From Acytostelium subglobosum LB1 (Eukaryota; Evosea; Eumycetozoa; Acytosteliales; Acytosteliaceae): 64,000 nucleotides of DNA. Position 1 is the first letter of the stretch. Each line of letters opens with the position of its first letter. A program made the translations under genes and the position numbers. The notes beneath the pieces were generated by a model. That model saw nothing but the letters and a program-made list of their open reading frames with translations, searched no databases and was not told the DNA's origin. The DNA lies in contig NW_012236528.1 of NCBI RefSeq assembly GCF_000787575.1, positions 931,552-995,551 of the forward strand. Direction: 5' to 3'. Positions 10,473-22,322 of the stretch are shown piece after piece.

Positions 10473-11433
10473 TATTGATTGATGGATGTATTGGCATCAA
10501 TCATTGTACTTTGGACATGTCCGCCGACAGAGTGGTCGAGAATAAACATCCATACCGTGAGGATGTTTATTCCGCCGGTTGGACGGTTTGATCGTTAGAA
10601 CTTCAGTATCAATTAATATTAATATATTAAGGATCTGATCACATCCATTTATAGTCTTCAATGAACGAGCGAGTTGTGGAACGTTCAAATAGATCCGACT
10701 AGTGGAGTGCCAGCCTGCTAACTGTCCAGAATTGCGACAACAGAATAACAAGATGCACTGCTTTAATTAACGAGGTGCTAATGTCATGGCATGAACATGT
10801 GCCACCTTTGTCCCGCGGGTAACCATGCATTCTACAACACCCATGATGGTTGGACGATGGGCCACTCCATGCAGACTACAACAAAAAGTTTTGCAAAGTC
10901 GTTTGGCAAGCCAAAAAGGTGGGCCAGTCGGTTAGACACATCCTAAAGTAGTAAGTGTGGGGACGATTGAGATAGCCCTAAGACTATACTTCCATCACGT
11001 CATATTAATATTAGTCTAGATGTGTGTTTCGGCGTTGGTTGTAATCATGAGTTGAAGGTAATGAGTCTGTCAGTCTGGCATTCATTCAAGTTGTTTAGGG
11101 TTGTGTTGTGTGGGAGAGGGTAGGCCTTGTTCAAACTTTATCGTTTACTTAGCGTTCAGACAGTGGGACACAGAATGTTGTTGACCAATAATCAATACTA
11201 ATCTCATTCAATTAGATCAATATTCTTATATTATTAATACTTATGATACAAAGTTAATATTAAACAATAACAACACTATGCCACTTTACTATATTTGATC
11301 AATATCCTTATTATAATTAATCAATCAACCAATTAATCAGAATCATTAATTCAAACAATCTATTGATCAAACAATCTATCGATCGAACAATTAATCAATC
11401 AATCAATAATCAGTAATAATAATAATAATAATA
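10473..11433. other. Intergenic region with a perfect 12-bp hairpin
   Basis: 961 bp without convincing coding potential on either strand. The only clear structure is an inverted repeat at 10540-10572. The last 200 bp before 11434 are AT-rich, with AATCAATC repeats and an (ATA)n run leading into the ATG. Confidence 0.6.
10540..10572. repeat. Perfect 12-bp inverted repeat with 9-nt loop
   Basis: GAATAAACATCC (10540-10551), loop ATACCGTGA, then GGATGTTTATTC (10561-10572). It lies 68 bp after the nucleotidase stop. It may be a 3' UTR hairpin or part of a small RNA. One arm contains AATAAA, so it may also overlap the polyadenylation signal of the upstream gene. Confidence 0.6.
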
Positions 11434-12612
11434 ATGGTAGCTTTGGATGAGATATATGATGGAATCAAGTTGGAACATTCAGTTCCTGGATCACCAAGTT
11501 ATTTGAAGAATGGCCAAATACATTATAATGGTCAACTACATAACCAGACTAATAATTTTGTCAATGGTATACATAACTTGAGTAACTCATTCTCAGGAAT
11601 GGTCAAGGAAATACCTTCAGAGTTATCATTGATGAGAAGTAAATGGATAAACAAGCCATACTATCATATTGATGAGAGTGACACAATATATACACATGAC
11701 GAGGATATGGATAGACTGGCGAATGAATCATCAATATCATCAGAGCAGATAATCAAGCATCCAGTGGGAATCAAGGATAATGACACTGGTTTGGATACTT
11801 TTGATGAACCAGCTTCCAATCAAGTGTTGCCCAGTCGGCACCGATCATTCTCCACCCCCAACCTGGTATCGTCATTGAATGGAATTTTCAGTAGATCAAG
11901 GACATTGCTGACATCATCAAGGAAGGGCAACTTGGAGGAGGATAATGATGGTACTCATTGCTCAGAGGACTTGAGAATACGTTCATTCACCGAATCACAT
12001 CGTAACTTACCGAGTCTGAGCGAGTGCCAAGATATACTCAAGATTGTCAAGAATGAACAGGATGAGAACCAGCTCAACTTGATGGCTCGATCACCTCCCA
12101 GCAACAGTATAATATTGATAACAAAGGATATTTGCGACCATGATCAGTACATAGAAGATAAAGATGATGTCCAAGTCTACACAATCCAACAAATGCCTAT
12201 CCCAATTCCTTTGCCAAAGCCTGTGTCATCCAGACCCATTCCCCCGCCTCGTACCCTTCTGGCCCTACCATCATCTGAGATTGTTCAAATCACATCGAGT
12301 CCAGAGTGTTCTCCCCCAGCTCCGTCATCGACATCTACTGCCATCACTTTAGCATCCAACACTCCCAACCTCAACCTTCATAACAAACGATGTATCCCAA
12401 TGACAAGGACAAAGTCATTCTCACATATCACAGACTCAAAAGTGACAACCACTTCAACAACCAATGAACTACGAAAGAGTTCATCATCAACTCATCAATC
12501 AACACCTGTACATCATCAACAACAACAGGCAACACCGATGAGCATGCAAGATGCTTTCCAACTTGAATTGAAGAACAAGTTGAAAAATAGAACACCAGTG
12601 GTCAGGCCCTAA
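11434..12612 (+). CDS. Low-complexity protein with 14-3-3-like and Pro-rich motifs
   Basis: A single exon of 392 residues. I do not recognise a folded domain. Visible features: RSFSTP at residues 137-142, which fits the 14-3-3 mode-1 pattern RSxSxP; a second basic-Ser site RTKSFSHI; a Pro-rich stretch IPIPLPKPVSSRPIPPPR that could bind SH3 or WW domains; a short Gln run; and a C-terminal amphipathic segment QLELKNKLKNR just before the end, reminiscent of short conserved tails in cytoskeletal adaptors. Composition is rich in Ser, Asn and acidic residues, suggesting a mostly disordered regulated scaffold (inference). The ATG at 11434 directly follows an (ATA)n leader. No introns are needed. Confidence 0.7.
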   Translation: MVALDEIYDGIKLEHSVPGSPSYLKNGQIHYNGQLHNQTNNFVNGIHNLSNSFSGMVKEIPSELSLMRSKWINKPYYHIDESDTIYTHDEDMDRLANESSISSEQIIKHPVGIKDNDTGLDTFDEPASNQVLPSRHRSFSTPNLVSSLNGIFSRSRTLLTSSRKGNLEEDNDGTHCSEDLRIRSFTESHRNLPSLSECQDILKIVKNEQDENQLNLMARSPPSNSIILITKDICDHDQYIEDKDDVQVYTIQQMPIPIPLPKPVSSRPIPPPRTLLALPSSEIVQITSSPECSPPAPSSTSTAITLASNTPNLNLHNKRCIPMTRTKSFSHITDSKVTTTSTTNELRKSSSSTHQSTPVHHQQQQATPMSMQDAFQLELKNKLKNRTPVVRP

Positions 12613-14111
12613 CATGGTCATTACCCTGGCCATTATCCAACAACAATATATGTACCATAACTTGTAATACTTATCAACTTACCATCACCAGACTTGTCAA
12701 GACCTTACCTTCTATCCTAAGGTGATGGATGGACCATCATCATCATGAGTACCAGGTCAACCAACAAGTCAACACCCCAGCACAGGACAACGTGAAGTCC
12801 AGTATGTCCAACGTGACTCACCTCAAAACGAAACCCCATGGGTCTCATGAGTCTCGGGAAAGCACCAACAAAAAAACATTCAAAATAAATTTGCTGGCAA
12901 AATTCAAATAATCTAATTTTTAGGAAGCGTGCTTCTCGCTCGTTTGGCTCTCGCCTCTCAATGAATCGAAGCACATCGAAAGTATCGATCACAATTCTCT
13001 TACTTTCACGTATCTCCTACATTCATTCATAAATACATAAACAATCCTTAATGTTGTAGAATATACTGCAAAGTGACTGACGACCACAATTGTCATTTTG
13101 GAGCATTCAATCAATCAATCAATTCAACCAACAGAAACAGGAAAATCAATCAAGTCCAAGTAAGTGTCCCGCTTATTATCTATCAATAATCTATTCTCTT
13201 TCTCCTATTTGTACTTGTTATTTGTCTAATAGTTGTGAACTTGTATTATTGTCTTTTAACCAAAGAGTACTCTTGCAAGCTCCATCCATCTATGTCTCTC
13301 TCTCTCTCTCGCTCACTCATTCACTCATTCAAGCTTCCGCTTCACAAACAAACAATTATTTGAAAATTACAGACACCCATTCACCATCATCGCCACTTGT
13401 TTGCGTCGCAAACACACACACATCCATGGACACAAACACACACGAATGAAATGAATGAATGAATGACCAACAATAACAACTCTGTTGCTGTTGCTGTTGT
13501 CCATGATGATGATGCCTGCTTGCTTTGCCTGCCTGCTTTCCTTCAACTCTCTAATTATAATAATCAGAGAGGAGATTGTTTGAAAAAGGAGACCAGACCA
13601 CCACCCCAACCTTCCTTTTCTTTCCTTTCTTTCCCTTTCCAACCATACTACCATCCTTACTTCTGTTAATTAAGAAGAATATTTATTATTATTATTATTA
13701 TTATTATACCCTCACCCTTAAGGGACACACTCAGTCAGTCAGTCAGTCAGGCAGGCAGGCGGGCATCATCACCCAGGCACCATCATCGCAACTTGGTCCA
13801 AGACAGACAACCTGTCACACTTCAAAGTGAGTGCGTGAGTGAGCAGAGTATGAGTGAGCTAGAGTAGACTGTGCATAAACATACAAAGAGATAGATATCA
13901 TCCATCCATACATTCATTCATTCATTCATACAAACAATAATACATACTTGAAAGATATCTTTGCAAAGCGAATGACGAGACAATAGTGATTAGCGGGCAT
14001 CTATCCCCGAGACAATACTCGAAACATCATACCACATCATACTCTCTTGGAACCTTGACTTGAACTTGAACATTCATTCAGACGAACGAAAGACTAATCA
14101 ATCAATCAATC
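12613..14111. other. Long intergenic/5' leader region
   Basis: About 1.5 kb without a supported gene. Several short open frames exist but read through simple repeats: (TC)n near 13296-13312, (TTA)n at 13681-13708, (AGTC)n near 13732-13752 and (CATT)n near 13912-13926. It probably contains the dstB promoter and an extended 5' leader. CAATCAATCAATCAT immediately precedes the dstB ATG. Confidence 0.6.
13681..13708. repeat. (ATT)n microsatellite
   Basis: Nine uninterrupted TTA/ATT units in the leader region of dstB. Confidence 0.8.
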
Positions 14112-17100
14112 ATGTCCAACAACAACAGCAACAGCAACAACGGTAGAGGTAGCAGTAGCAGTGGCAGTAATAGTGGTCGCAACAACAGTGGTACAACCAG
14201 CAATCCAATACCAATAACACCATTTCCTGGATTTCCACTTCACCAACAACAGCTACATCAATATCAACAACAACAACACCTCCTACAGCAGCAACAACAA
14301 CAGCAACACTTGTTGTTCCAATCATCATATCACCTACAGCAACAACAGCAACAACAACAACATTCAAAAGCAGCTATGATACCGGCATCATCCCAGTCAC
14401 AACAGTTGATGAATAACAACAACAATAATAATAATAACAAGTCTAGTCCAATTACATCTATTGATGATGCAGTAGCCTCATTGTCTGCGCATCATCCAAA
14501 TATCAAGTTGGTCACCAATGGTGGCCAGCAGCAACAGCAACAGCAACAGCAACAACAGCAGTCACAACATCATCTACTCTCACTGCCCGAGTTGCATTGG
14601 GGCAGTAGTCTTGGAGGCACTGGAAGTTCATCACCATCAAATACAGCGCAACTACAACATCATCAACAACAACAACAGCAACAGCAGCAACATAACAACA
14701 GCCTATCGCCAAAGCAATCTATGGATATATCACCAGAGGCCAGTCGCAGCTTCGACAAGACATTGATGACCACGATGGACAATCTGGGCAAGATGGAGAC
14801 GATTCGACAGCAATACGAGTCGCAGATCGAGTCGCTGATGAACCAGGTGCACTCGGCCTTTGAGCGCGAGCAAAAGCACCGTGTGTACACAAAGTCCATC
14901 GAGGAGGCCTACTCCACGCTCGAGTCGGAGAACATCAAGCTGAAAAAGGAGCTGTTTGAGCAGAACAAGAAGATGAACGAGCTGTTACAGATGAAGATGC
15001 CGTCGTCCAACACCAATCCCTACACTTCACCATCGTCACTACTACATGTACAACATCAACAACAACAACAACAACAACAACAGATGCTTATGCAGCACCC
15101 TTCTGCTTTTGGCCAAGGCTTCTTCTCGCCCCTGTCTGCTTCGGCTCCAATCCCACCTCCACCATCCGAGTTGAGAAAGAAAGGTAAGCATATCCTCTCA
15201 CAAGCGTGTCCAACTCTGAACGATCTTACTCACACATATACTCCATTATTAGTCCGAGGAATTGCAGGTGATGAAGAGCTCGTGGCAGAGGCACTTGGCT
15301 CTTTTGTAGAATTCGCCTCATCGTCTCCACAGACAAGGAAGCCACCAATACTGAAGCGTTCAAACAGCGAGGACCTGTTTAGACACAACGGTGGTCAGGC
15401 CAGCGCACTGGCCGCGCTCAACTTTAGACTGGGCGCTCTGCCACCACGCAACGACAGCGCCATGGAGTGGTCGATCGTCAGCACGACGGAGCAGGAGGAC
15501 CGCAGCAAGAAGAGGCGTTCCGACAGCTTTGCCTCGCCCAAGGTCTCTAGCGAGGACACGCTGATGAAACCCAAGAAGAACCAGCAACAGCAGATGTCGA
15601 TATCGCCTACGTCGGGCTCGCTGCCGCCCAAGCAGCCACCCAGCCCCGCCGTCAAGTTGGAGGGAAGTGGCTCAGACATGAGCTCGCCGCTGAGCAAATC
15701 CAACAAGGGCAAGCACCAGCGACAGAACTACCCGTCATTGATGCAGAACATTGGCATGATACCAGAGATGGACACGGATGTCGACAGCACGGACGAGTTT
15801 GACTTTGCTGCCAACAAGCTCAATAGCAGTGGTGGTATTACACGTGGCGAGGACTCACCGGACGACGCACGCAACTCCTCCTCGTCGCCATTCGACTCGC
15901 CCTCAATGTCGGACAACAGCAGCCTGTTCAAGTCGATCTCATCCGCAAGCGACGCACCACACGAGGCGCTGCTCAACGAAATTCACAGCCTCCACCATGC
16001 GCAGCGTGAGGCTTTGGAGAAGATCTACATGGCGCAGCGCCAGTTCCTCATCTCGGGCTTGGCCATGCCCAACCGCGAAGATCTGCTCATGTCTCTGCAG
16101 GGCGACCAAAAGCGTCTGTGCGGCCAGATCGAGTCAGAGCTGCTGTCGCTCAACCAAATGTACTGCCAGACGATACTGGAACCCAACCAACTGTGCAAGA
16201 TCGATATTCTGCTACAGGACCTCTCGATCCAGCTCAAGCAGCTGCAGCTCTACCAGGAGGAGCTCAGCTTTGGCGACGCGGATACGCTGCCCGTCGCCCT
16301 TGTCATCACCAAGCAGCCGTTCCCCATGGTCATCAGCAAGTTCAAGCAGCTGCAGGAGGACCACCTGATCGCACAGCTGCTCACAGGCACCAACGTCGAT
16401 ATTGCGTCCTACTCGCCGATCCGCGCTGAGCTGATCTTCCACGCCAAGCCCATGACCAAGGGCTCGACGCCCATCGTTGGCTCTGCCGCAGGTGGAAGTG
16501 GAGGCAACGGCGGCAACAAGAAGCAGATCGAGAAGGACACCCAGATCATCGATCCAGTCAAGGGCATTGCCAAGTTCCCCATCAAGTTCCTCACAGGCAC
16601 ACGCAAGGGATGCGTCAAACTGCACTTTGTCCTTCAGATCAAGACGTCGGATGGCCGCACCTTTAACGTGCCCAGTGGCACCTCCCAGCCATTCATCGTC
16701 ATCACCAACGATTGTCAATGGGAGGGCAGTGAGGGTACACTCTTGAAGAAAGAGTCATTCAATGAGAAGGTATGTCTTACAACGAGCACTGGATTCCAAA
16801 GCATGTGTCACTAACAATCAATCAATCAATCAATCAATCCATAGTTCGAGATCACCTGGCCACACTTTGTAAATATACTCCAGAAACACTTCCTCAAAGC
16901 TACCAAGCAGAGTCCAATCCAACCGACACGACCACTGTCCAGCTACGACTTCCACTATCTCAATGCGACGTTCTTTGGCAGCCGCACATTCGTCAGCCAC
17001 AAGGACTTTGACCAGTTCTGGCTCTGGTTTGGCAAGTCGTTGCAAACACTACGCTACAAGCGTCATATCTCCACGCTGTGGCAGAACGGCCTGATCTTCA

Positions 17101-17630
17101 TGTTCCTCAAGCGCGAGTCTGTAAATAGTATCCTTAAGGGACAGGAGCCTGGCACCTTTGTCATCCTCTTCTCCGAGTCCTTCCCCGGCCACCTGGAGAT
17201 CTCCTACGTGGCCTCGGGCGGACCGGACCAGGCTGGCAGCTCACAGTCTTCGTCGCTGTCTGGCAGCACTGGTCTGAGCAGCAGCACCGGCATCAGCAGT
17301 AGCACTGGCATTAGCAGCGGCGGCGAAGAGTCATCCAAGGATGGGGCAAACAGCAACAACAACCCATCTTCACAACAGAACAAGATCAAGCATTATCTGG
17401 TGCAGCCAAATGACACGTCTGGCAGCAAGAGGACACTGCCCGACTTCCTCAACGAGCGATCTCAGTTCACTCACGTTCTCCAGCTCAACGTTGCAGCGCT
17501 GTACCACTGCGACGCACCGATTCCACCATTCAAGCGCGAGCCCAAGAACAACGTGTTGGAGGCCTACTACAGCAAGCGACAGACATCACAGACTATAATT
17601 GGCAGTGGATACGAGCCGTTGCCTAACTAA
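14112..17630 (+). CDS. dstB: STAT transcription factor with aberrant SH2 domain
   Basis: Exons 14112-15183, 15253-16769 and 16845-17630 (about 1124 residues). The N-terminal third is poly-Q/poly-N. A helical region (FDKTLMTTMDNLGKMETIRQQ) follows, then a coiled-coil/DNA-binding core, and an SH2 region that begins after the second intron. The SH2 signature reads GTFVILFSES, with Leu (codon 17166-17168) where STATs and other SH2 domains carry the phosphotyrosine-binding Arg (GTFLLRFSES in STATs). A Ser/Gly/Asn insert of about 55 residues interrupts the domain. Both features match what is published for Dictyostelium STATb. A Tyr lies six residues from the end in SGYEPLPN, the usual position for the activating phosphotyrosine. 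The first intron is 69 nt, a multiple of 3 and stop-free; an alternative acceptor at 15267 gives 84 nt, also in frame. The second intron contains a stop. Confidence 0.9.
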
Positions 17631-18281
17631 TCATATTGTCAACTGGCTGGGCTGGACTGGGTTGGTCTAGGCTGGGCTTGGACCTTCATCATCCTCCTCT
17701 TCCTTCATGAATAAACCTTTGTGTAGTGGCCCTGTGGTCTACTGCACTCTATCATCAACTTTCTGGAGTTCCTGATTCCACTATGAGCTGGAGAGTGTAA
17801 GTGAGGGTCAAGTCCTTCGCCCTGTGGACCCTGGGGCTTCGTCCTTTTGGATTTTTCCCTTTTTTTGCTTAATTTTAATTTTGAAAACATTGTTTAGTCG
17901 TTGTGTTTGTTGACGCACCTCGTCTGGTATTAAGTGGTCCATGCCCATACCAACTTTGAGAAGAGTCTAAAGATAGTAGCAATAGTAAGTTACTCTTATT
18001 CTAGCTCACACACATACATACATACACAAAGGTAATTAATAACACAACACACTAAACAAAGGACATAACCTTTAAATAACACATAGACATGAAAGAGGGA
18101 TGTGGACGCGAAGTCTATAGACAGCTCAAGAGTATGAATGTGGACTTAGTCTCTTGTTCCCCATCTTGCCCTGTCGGTCCCATTCATTGCCACCATTCCC
18201 ATTTATACAATCAATCAATGTCCACACACATACACACACACCACGCGTACATGGTCCAACATTGAGACCTCATTTCCAAAC
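17631..18281. other. Spacer downstream of dstB
   Basis: No gene seen. An AATAAA at 17710-17715 is the likely polyadenylation signal for dstB. (CATA)n-like repeats occur near 18010-18026. Confidence 0.6.
17710..17715 (+). terminator. Putative polyadenylation signal of dstB
   Basis: AATAAA 80 nt after the dstB stop codon. It is followed by a T-rich stretch near 17850. Confidence 0.45.
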
Positions 18282-18494
18282 ATGGCATCAGCGTCGACGG
18301 TGAAGGCCATCGACAAGTGGAGCCAAAGGTGGGAGCTATTCATAACTATCTACTATATTTGTTGTTGTTGTTTGTCCGCTTGTTAGAATGAATCATTCAT
18401 GAATGAATGAATGATCAGTATCAAGGCGATCCGTCAACATCCACAAACACCCTTCACCCGCGCCCATATCCAAACTAGTTTGCAACAATATTAG
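18282..18494 (+). CDS. Possible 40-residue spliced small protein
   Basis: Exon 18282-18328 gives MASASTVKAIDKWSQ. It joins across a 90-nt GT..AG intron (gtggga to gatcag) to 18419-18494, which gives SIKAIRQHPQTPFTRAHI followed by TSLQQY and TAG. The frame closes and codons are GC-ending like those of neighbouring genes (GCG TCG ACG GTG AAG GCC ATC GAC). The product is short and basic with no signal or membrane segment. I do not recognise it. Support is only codon character, splice sites and the sensible amino-acid flow across the junction, so this is a candidate gene in what would otherwise be a 2.3-kb gap. Confidence 0.4.
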
Positions 18495-18958
18495 CATCAT
18501 CACACGCGGTTGTCACGGTGAACAACGCTTCTAGACTTGGCAATTTACAAAATAAGACTCTTGTGCACTGACTGGATGGATGGATGGATGAACGGATGAA
18601 TGAATGATCGATTAAAGGACCTTTGCCAGCGAATCATCCAACATGGTCTATGATTGGCGGCGGTCCGCCCGTCATCCAATGTCATGCCGGCTCAAGTCGT
18701 GTGTGTTTGGCCTTGTCTCGAGTCGAGAATCACCCGCGAGAGAATGAATCAAAGTGTCTCATGCTTTTTGTGTGTTTGGAAAACGGCAATCACGCTCAGA
18801 TCTGAGTCGACTCTGAGCTCGACTCCTCGTTGCCCCAAAGAAAGATCACATTACATTACATTATCCAAACCACATCACACACACATAACTTGTAGACAAA
18901 CAACAGACATGTTGTAATCGTTAAAGTAGAATAGTTCGATCATACATATAAATACATC

Positions 18959-18998
<40 letters not shown>

Positions 18999-19989
18999 TA
19001 TATGTATGTATAATGCAATCAATCAATCTGGTAACCAGTAACAGACAAGATGGACCTATCATGTCCAACCATCCATCCACATAACATAACACACACATAA
19101 ATATGATAAAAGGATTCAGTTAATCTATCTAATGTCATGCGTGTCAACAACAACAACTGTCTGTGTTATTGTGCAATGCTACATTGTATCTGATCGTCTT
19201 ATCGTTTACACACTCGTTCAATCACCATGGTGATTGTTCAAACACAACCTCACAGCAATCAATCAATCAATCACATGCATCTCATTCATTCATTCATTCC
19301 TCATGCACCTCTTGCGGTGAATGACTGTCAACAACCCAATATCCATTGGATCTGTGTTTGTTGTGTTTGTTTGCTTCGTAGCGAGAGTGTTTGTGGTGTG
19401 AGTGGTGGTGGGAGGGGGGTGTAATTGTTGCAGTTGTATTGGTTGACAATAAGTGGGTGTGTGTATGAAAGGAAGCAACAAGGAATATTAGGAAGAGATG
19501 GAAGAAGAGGTGCTGTTATAATTAGAGCTCACAACAACAACAGCCAACCAACACCAACACAAAAAAAAACACTATTATTACCATCCACAAGTTACGCCCC
19601 CATTTCTTACTCTTATTATCTCTAAAGAGAGAGATATTCTAAAATAGAAAGACAGACATCTTAGATTATTATTATACCTCTTTTTGAGTTTGTCATCCAC
19701 CAACAACATCAAGTGACAACTCAACTCAATCATCCAACACTCATACACACGTCAATCATTCAATCAATCAGTCATCAATATCAATTCTGACATCTCTCCA
19801 TCCAACAACGACTACAGCCAGCTCCACTTCTGCAGACAGACACACAGACAAGCCATTCAATCTCAACTCTAGCCTGTGAAGACATCACTGTAAACAAGAC
19901 CTGTACAACTACAAACTAGTCGGCTCAAACGACCACCGCGAGCAGCTCCCTAAAGGCTTGCTCATTCATATTTATATTGTCAGTCAACC
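18495..19989. other. Upstream region of mef2A
   Basis: About 1.5 kb with no supported gene. It contains an (ATT)n microsatellite at 18960-18999, GGAT repeats near 18576-18600, AATC repeats near 19256-19270, and a purine-rich block near 19470-19510. The 5' leader of mef2A must end at 19990. Confidence 0.55.
18960..18999. repeat. (ATT)n microsatellite
   Basis: A run of about twelve ATT units in the spacer upstream of mef2A. Confidence 0.85.
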
Positions 19990-21140
19990 AGTAAGTCTAA
20001 ACATACATCATACATACATCAAGCCTCGACACTCATCTAACTCAATCAACCAATCAATTAATCAATCAATCAATCAATCTACTTATTTTAGTGGGAAGGA
20101 ATAAGATCACAATCGAGAGGATCGCAAATGAGAGGAACAGACAGGCAACATTCACCAAGCGTAAGAATGGACTGATCAAGAAGGCGATGGAGTTGTCCAT
20201 TCTGTGCGATTGCGAGATTGCCCTCATCATATTTAGCAGCAACAACAAGCTGTTCCAGTACTCCTCCAAAGACATGGACAAAGTATTGATTCGATACACA
20301 GACAGTCACGAGAACTCGAGGAAGAACCTCACCAACCAAGATGTATGTTGTGTGATGTGTTGACAGAGTTGTCGCCAGACATGACGTCACTTACTAACAT
20401 GTAATGTCATCATGCAGTACCCAAGGATATTCGGAAGCAAGAAGCTAAAGACAGATAATGATGATGATGATGATTTGGAGGACCTTGGCGAAGCCCCAAC
20501 CACACCAACTGGTTGCTCTTCTACCAACCTCAGTCCACTACATGTTGGAAACAACACAAATGGCGCGAACAACAGCAACAACAACAGCAACAACAACAAC
20601 AATAGTGGCGAGCATCCAATGGGCAACTCGACAGGTGCCATGGTCTATCCACAGGTGGCACTGAACGCATCACAGGGTGGCTACCTCTACGCATCGAATG
20701 GCGCACTCATTCATCCCAAGTACTACCCATACAGCAGCATGGAGGCCGATCTGGCACCGCTGACTCCTCGCTCAATGGCCGCGTCCAAGTATGGTCCTCG
20801 CGGATTCCCACTGGGCGGACTCGACCCGAGCAAGTCATTCAATGGCGCCCCACCAGGCGCCGTCCAGATGGGCGGTGTCATGACCCCCAAGAGTGCCATG
20901 CTCAAGGGCGCTGCACATGGCAGTCCATACCACCATCCAATGTACGTCGATGTCAACAACTATCCATTCATGTTCCCGAATGGCGCAGTGCCACCTGGCG
21001 GCTCGCCCTATATGCAGCCACAGATGATGCCCTACTATGGTGGATCAATGACAACACAGCAACAACAACAAATATTCCAATTTCAACATCAACAGCATCA
21101 ACAACAACTCCATCACCTGAGCTTACAACAACAACAACAT

Positions 21141-21175
<35 letters not shown>

Positions 21176-22322
21176 ACAGCAACAACCACAACAGGCAACT
21201 CCACCACAACATCACGCTTCGCCACTGATCCAGCCAGCATACTCTTCACCAGCCATGCAACATCATCCACACCACTCACTGCAACAGCCACATCCATTCA
21301 ATCTCCAACAACCTCATCCACAGATGTACAACACAAACTCCGACATACCAATGGTCCAGGCCTCAACACCCGTGCCATCATCCGCTGCCACATCCACGAC
21401 ATCCACAGCAACTTCCCGACCAAGTTCAGCCCAGAAGAACAACAACAACAACAACCACTCATCGACATCGACGTCGACTACTTCCAACTCCAACTCCAAC
21501 TCCAATTCAAACTCCAACTCCAACGCAACTTTTACATCATCCAAAGCAAACCAGAGCCAGCAGCAGTCCTCCGAGTTTGAACAACAATCAACAATGTTCC
21601 CCAGGCCTTATAATAGCAACAGTAGCTTAGCGTCCACACCGCCTCTCATTTCACCCGCTATTTCACCTGCACTGGTGCCCATCGTCACCAAGGAGGAGAC
21701 CAACAAGCCCAAGAAGAAGCCGCTCAGCGTCGTTATCCCTGATACTGTCAACGTACCCGCGCCCAAGCCTATGTTTTCGCAGCACGGCGGCATCATCCCA
21801 CCCAAGGGAATCGCGCCACTCAATCAAGAGCACATGCCACCAAAGCCTGCCGACATCCCCACGCTGCCGTCGCCTCGCGACTTTTATCCCGAGCCTCTGG
21901 AGCTCACCCCGAGCGGCAACACATTCATGCCAACGCCATTGCACTGGCCACGACCCTCACCGGGTGGCATGAACCTGGCGACGCCCAGCAACATTGACAT
22001 CAGTATGGCAATGTTTGGCACATCCATGCCTTCTCCAGCCAGCCGTGCTGGCTTTGGTCTGCCGTGGAACGATGGCATCCAAACACCTCATAGTATTCTA
22101 CACTCGCTGGGCAGTTCTTTCCCTTCAATATTGACCAGCGCTGACAATAACAACAACAACAACAATAACAACAACAACTCTGATGAATCCAACAACAAGA
22201 AGAGGTCAACGTCAGAGTCTGGCTCATCGAACAACAACAACAAGAGTGTCAGCAGTCCAGTTGGCGAAAGTAATAGTAGTAGTAGCACCAGTAATAGTAA
22301 TAATAATCATAATAATAACTAG
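19990..22322 (+). CDS. mef2A: MEF2-type MADS-box transcription factor; start codon split by an intron
   Basis: Coding pieces 19990, 20092-20342 and 20418-22322 give 718 residues. No ATG precedes the MADS box in its open frame. The first intron (gtaagt at 19991, ttttag ending 20091) joins the A of CCA to TG, creating ATG GGA AGG. Residues 1-57 are the MADS box ([20 protein letters not shown], ending in [17 protein letters not shown]). The following [11 protein letters not shown] is the MEF2-specific extension, which separates it from SRF-type factors. The remainder is low complexity: poly-N, a long poly-Q at about residues 290-330, SN repeats, and many SP/TP sites. In Dictyostelium, mef2A acts in prespore/prestalk cell-type choice. 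The second intron is 75 nt. Confidence 0.9.
19991..20091 (+). other. mef2A: Intron splitting the mef2A start codon
   Basis: The donor is CCA|gtaagt and the acceptor acttattttag|TGGGAAGG. The intron is 101 nt and contains a run of CAATCAAT repeats at about 20044-20079. Splicing creates the only ATG in frame with the MADS box. Confidence 0.75.

Noticed and set aside
13090-13830. Several open frames of 60-120 residues upstream of dstB
   Set aside because: Composed of simple repeats (Ser/Leu runs, poly-Tyr from ATT repeats); no codon structure.
16212-16718. 168-residue antisense frame in dstB
   Set aside because: Shadow of GC-rich STAT coding sequence on the opposite strand.
20091-20093. GTG as start codon of mef2A
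   Set aside because: Non-ATG starts are not expected here; the G is the last base of the intron acceptor, and splicing makes a normal ATG.
20968-21297. Val/Ala-rich antisense frame opposite mef2A
   Set aside because: Generated by reading the CAA/CAG poly-Q tract backwards.
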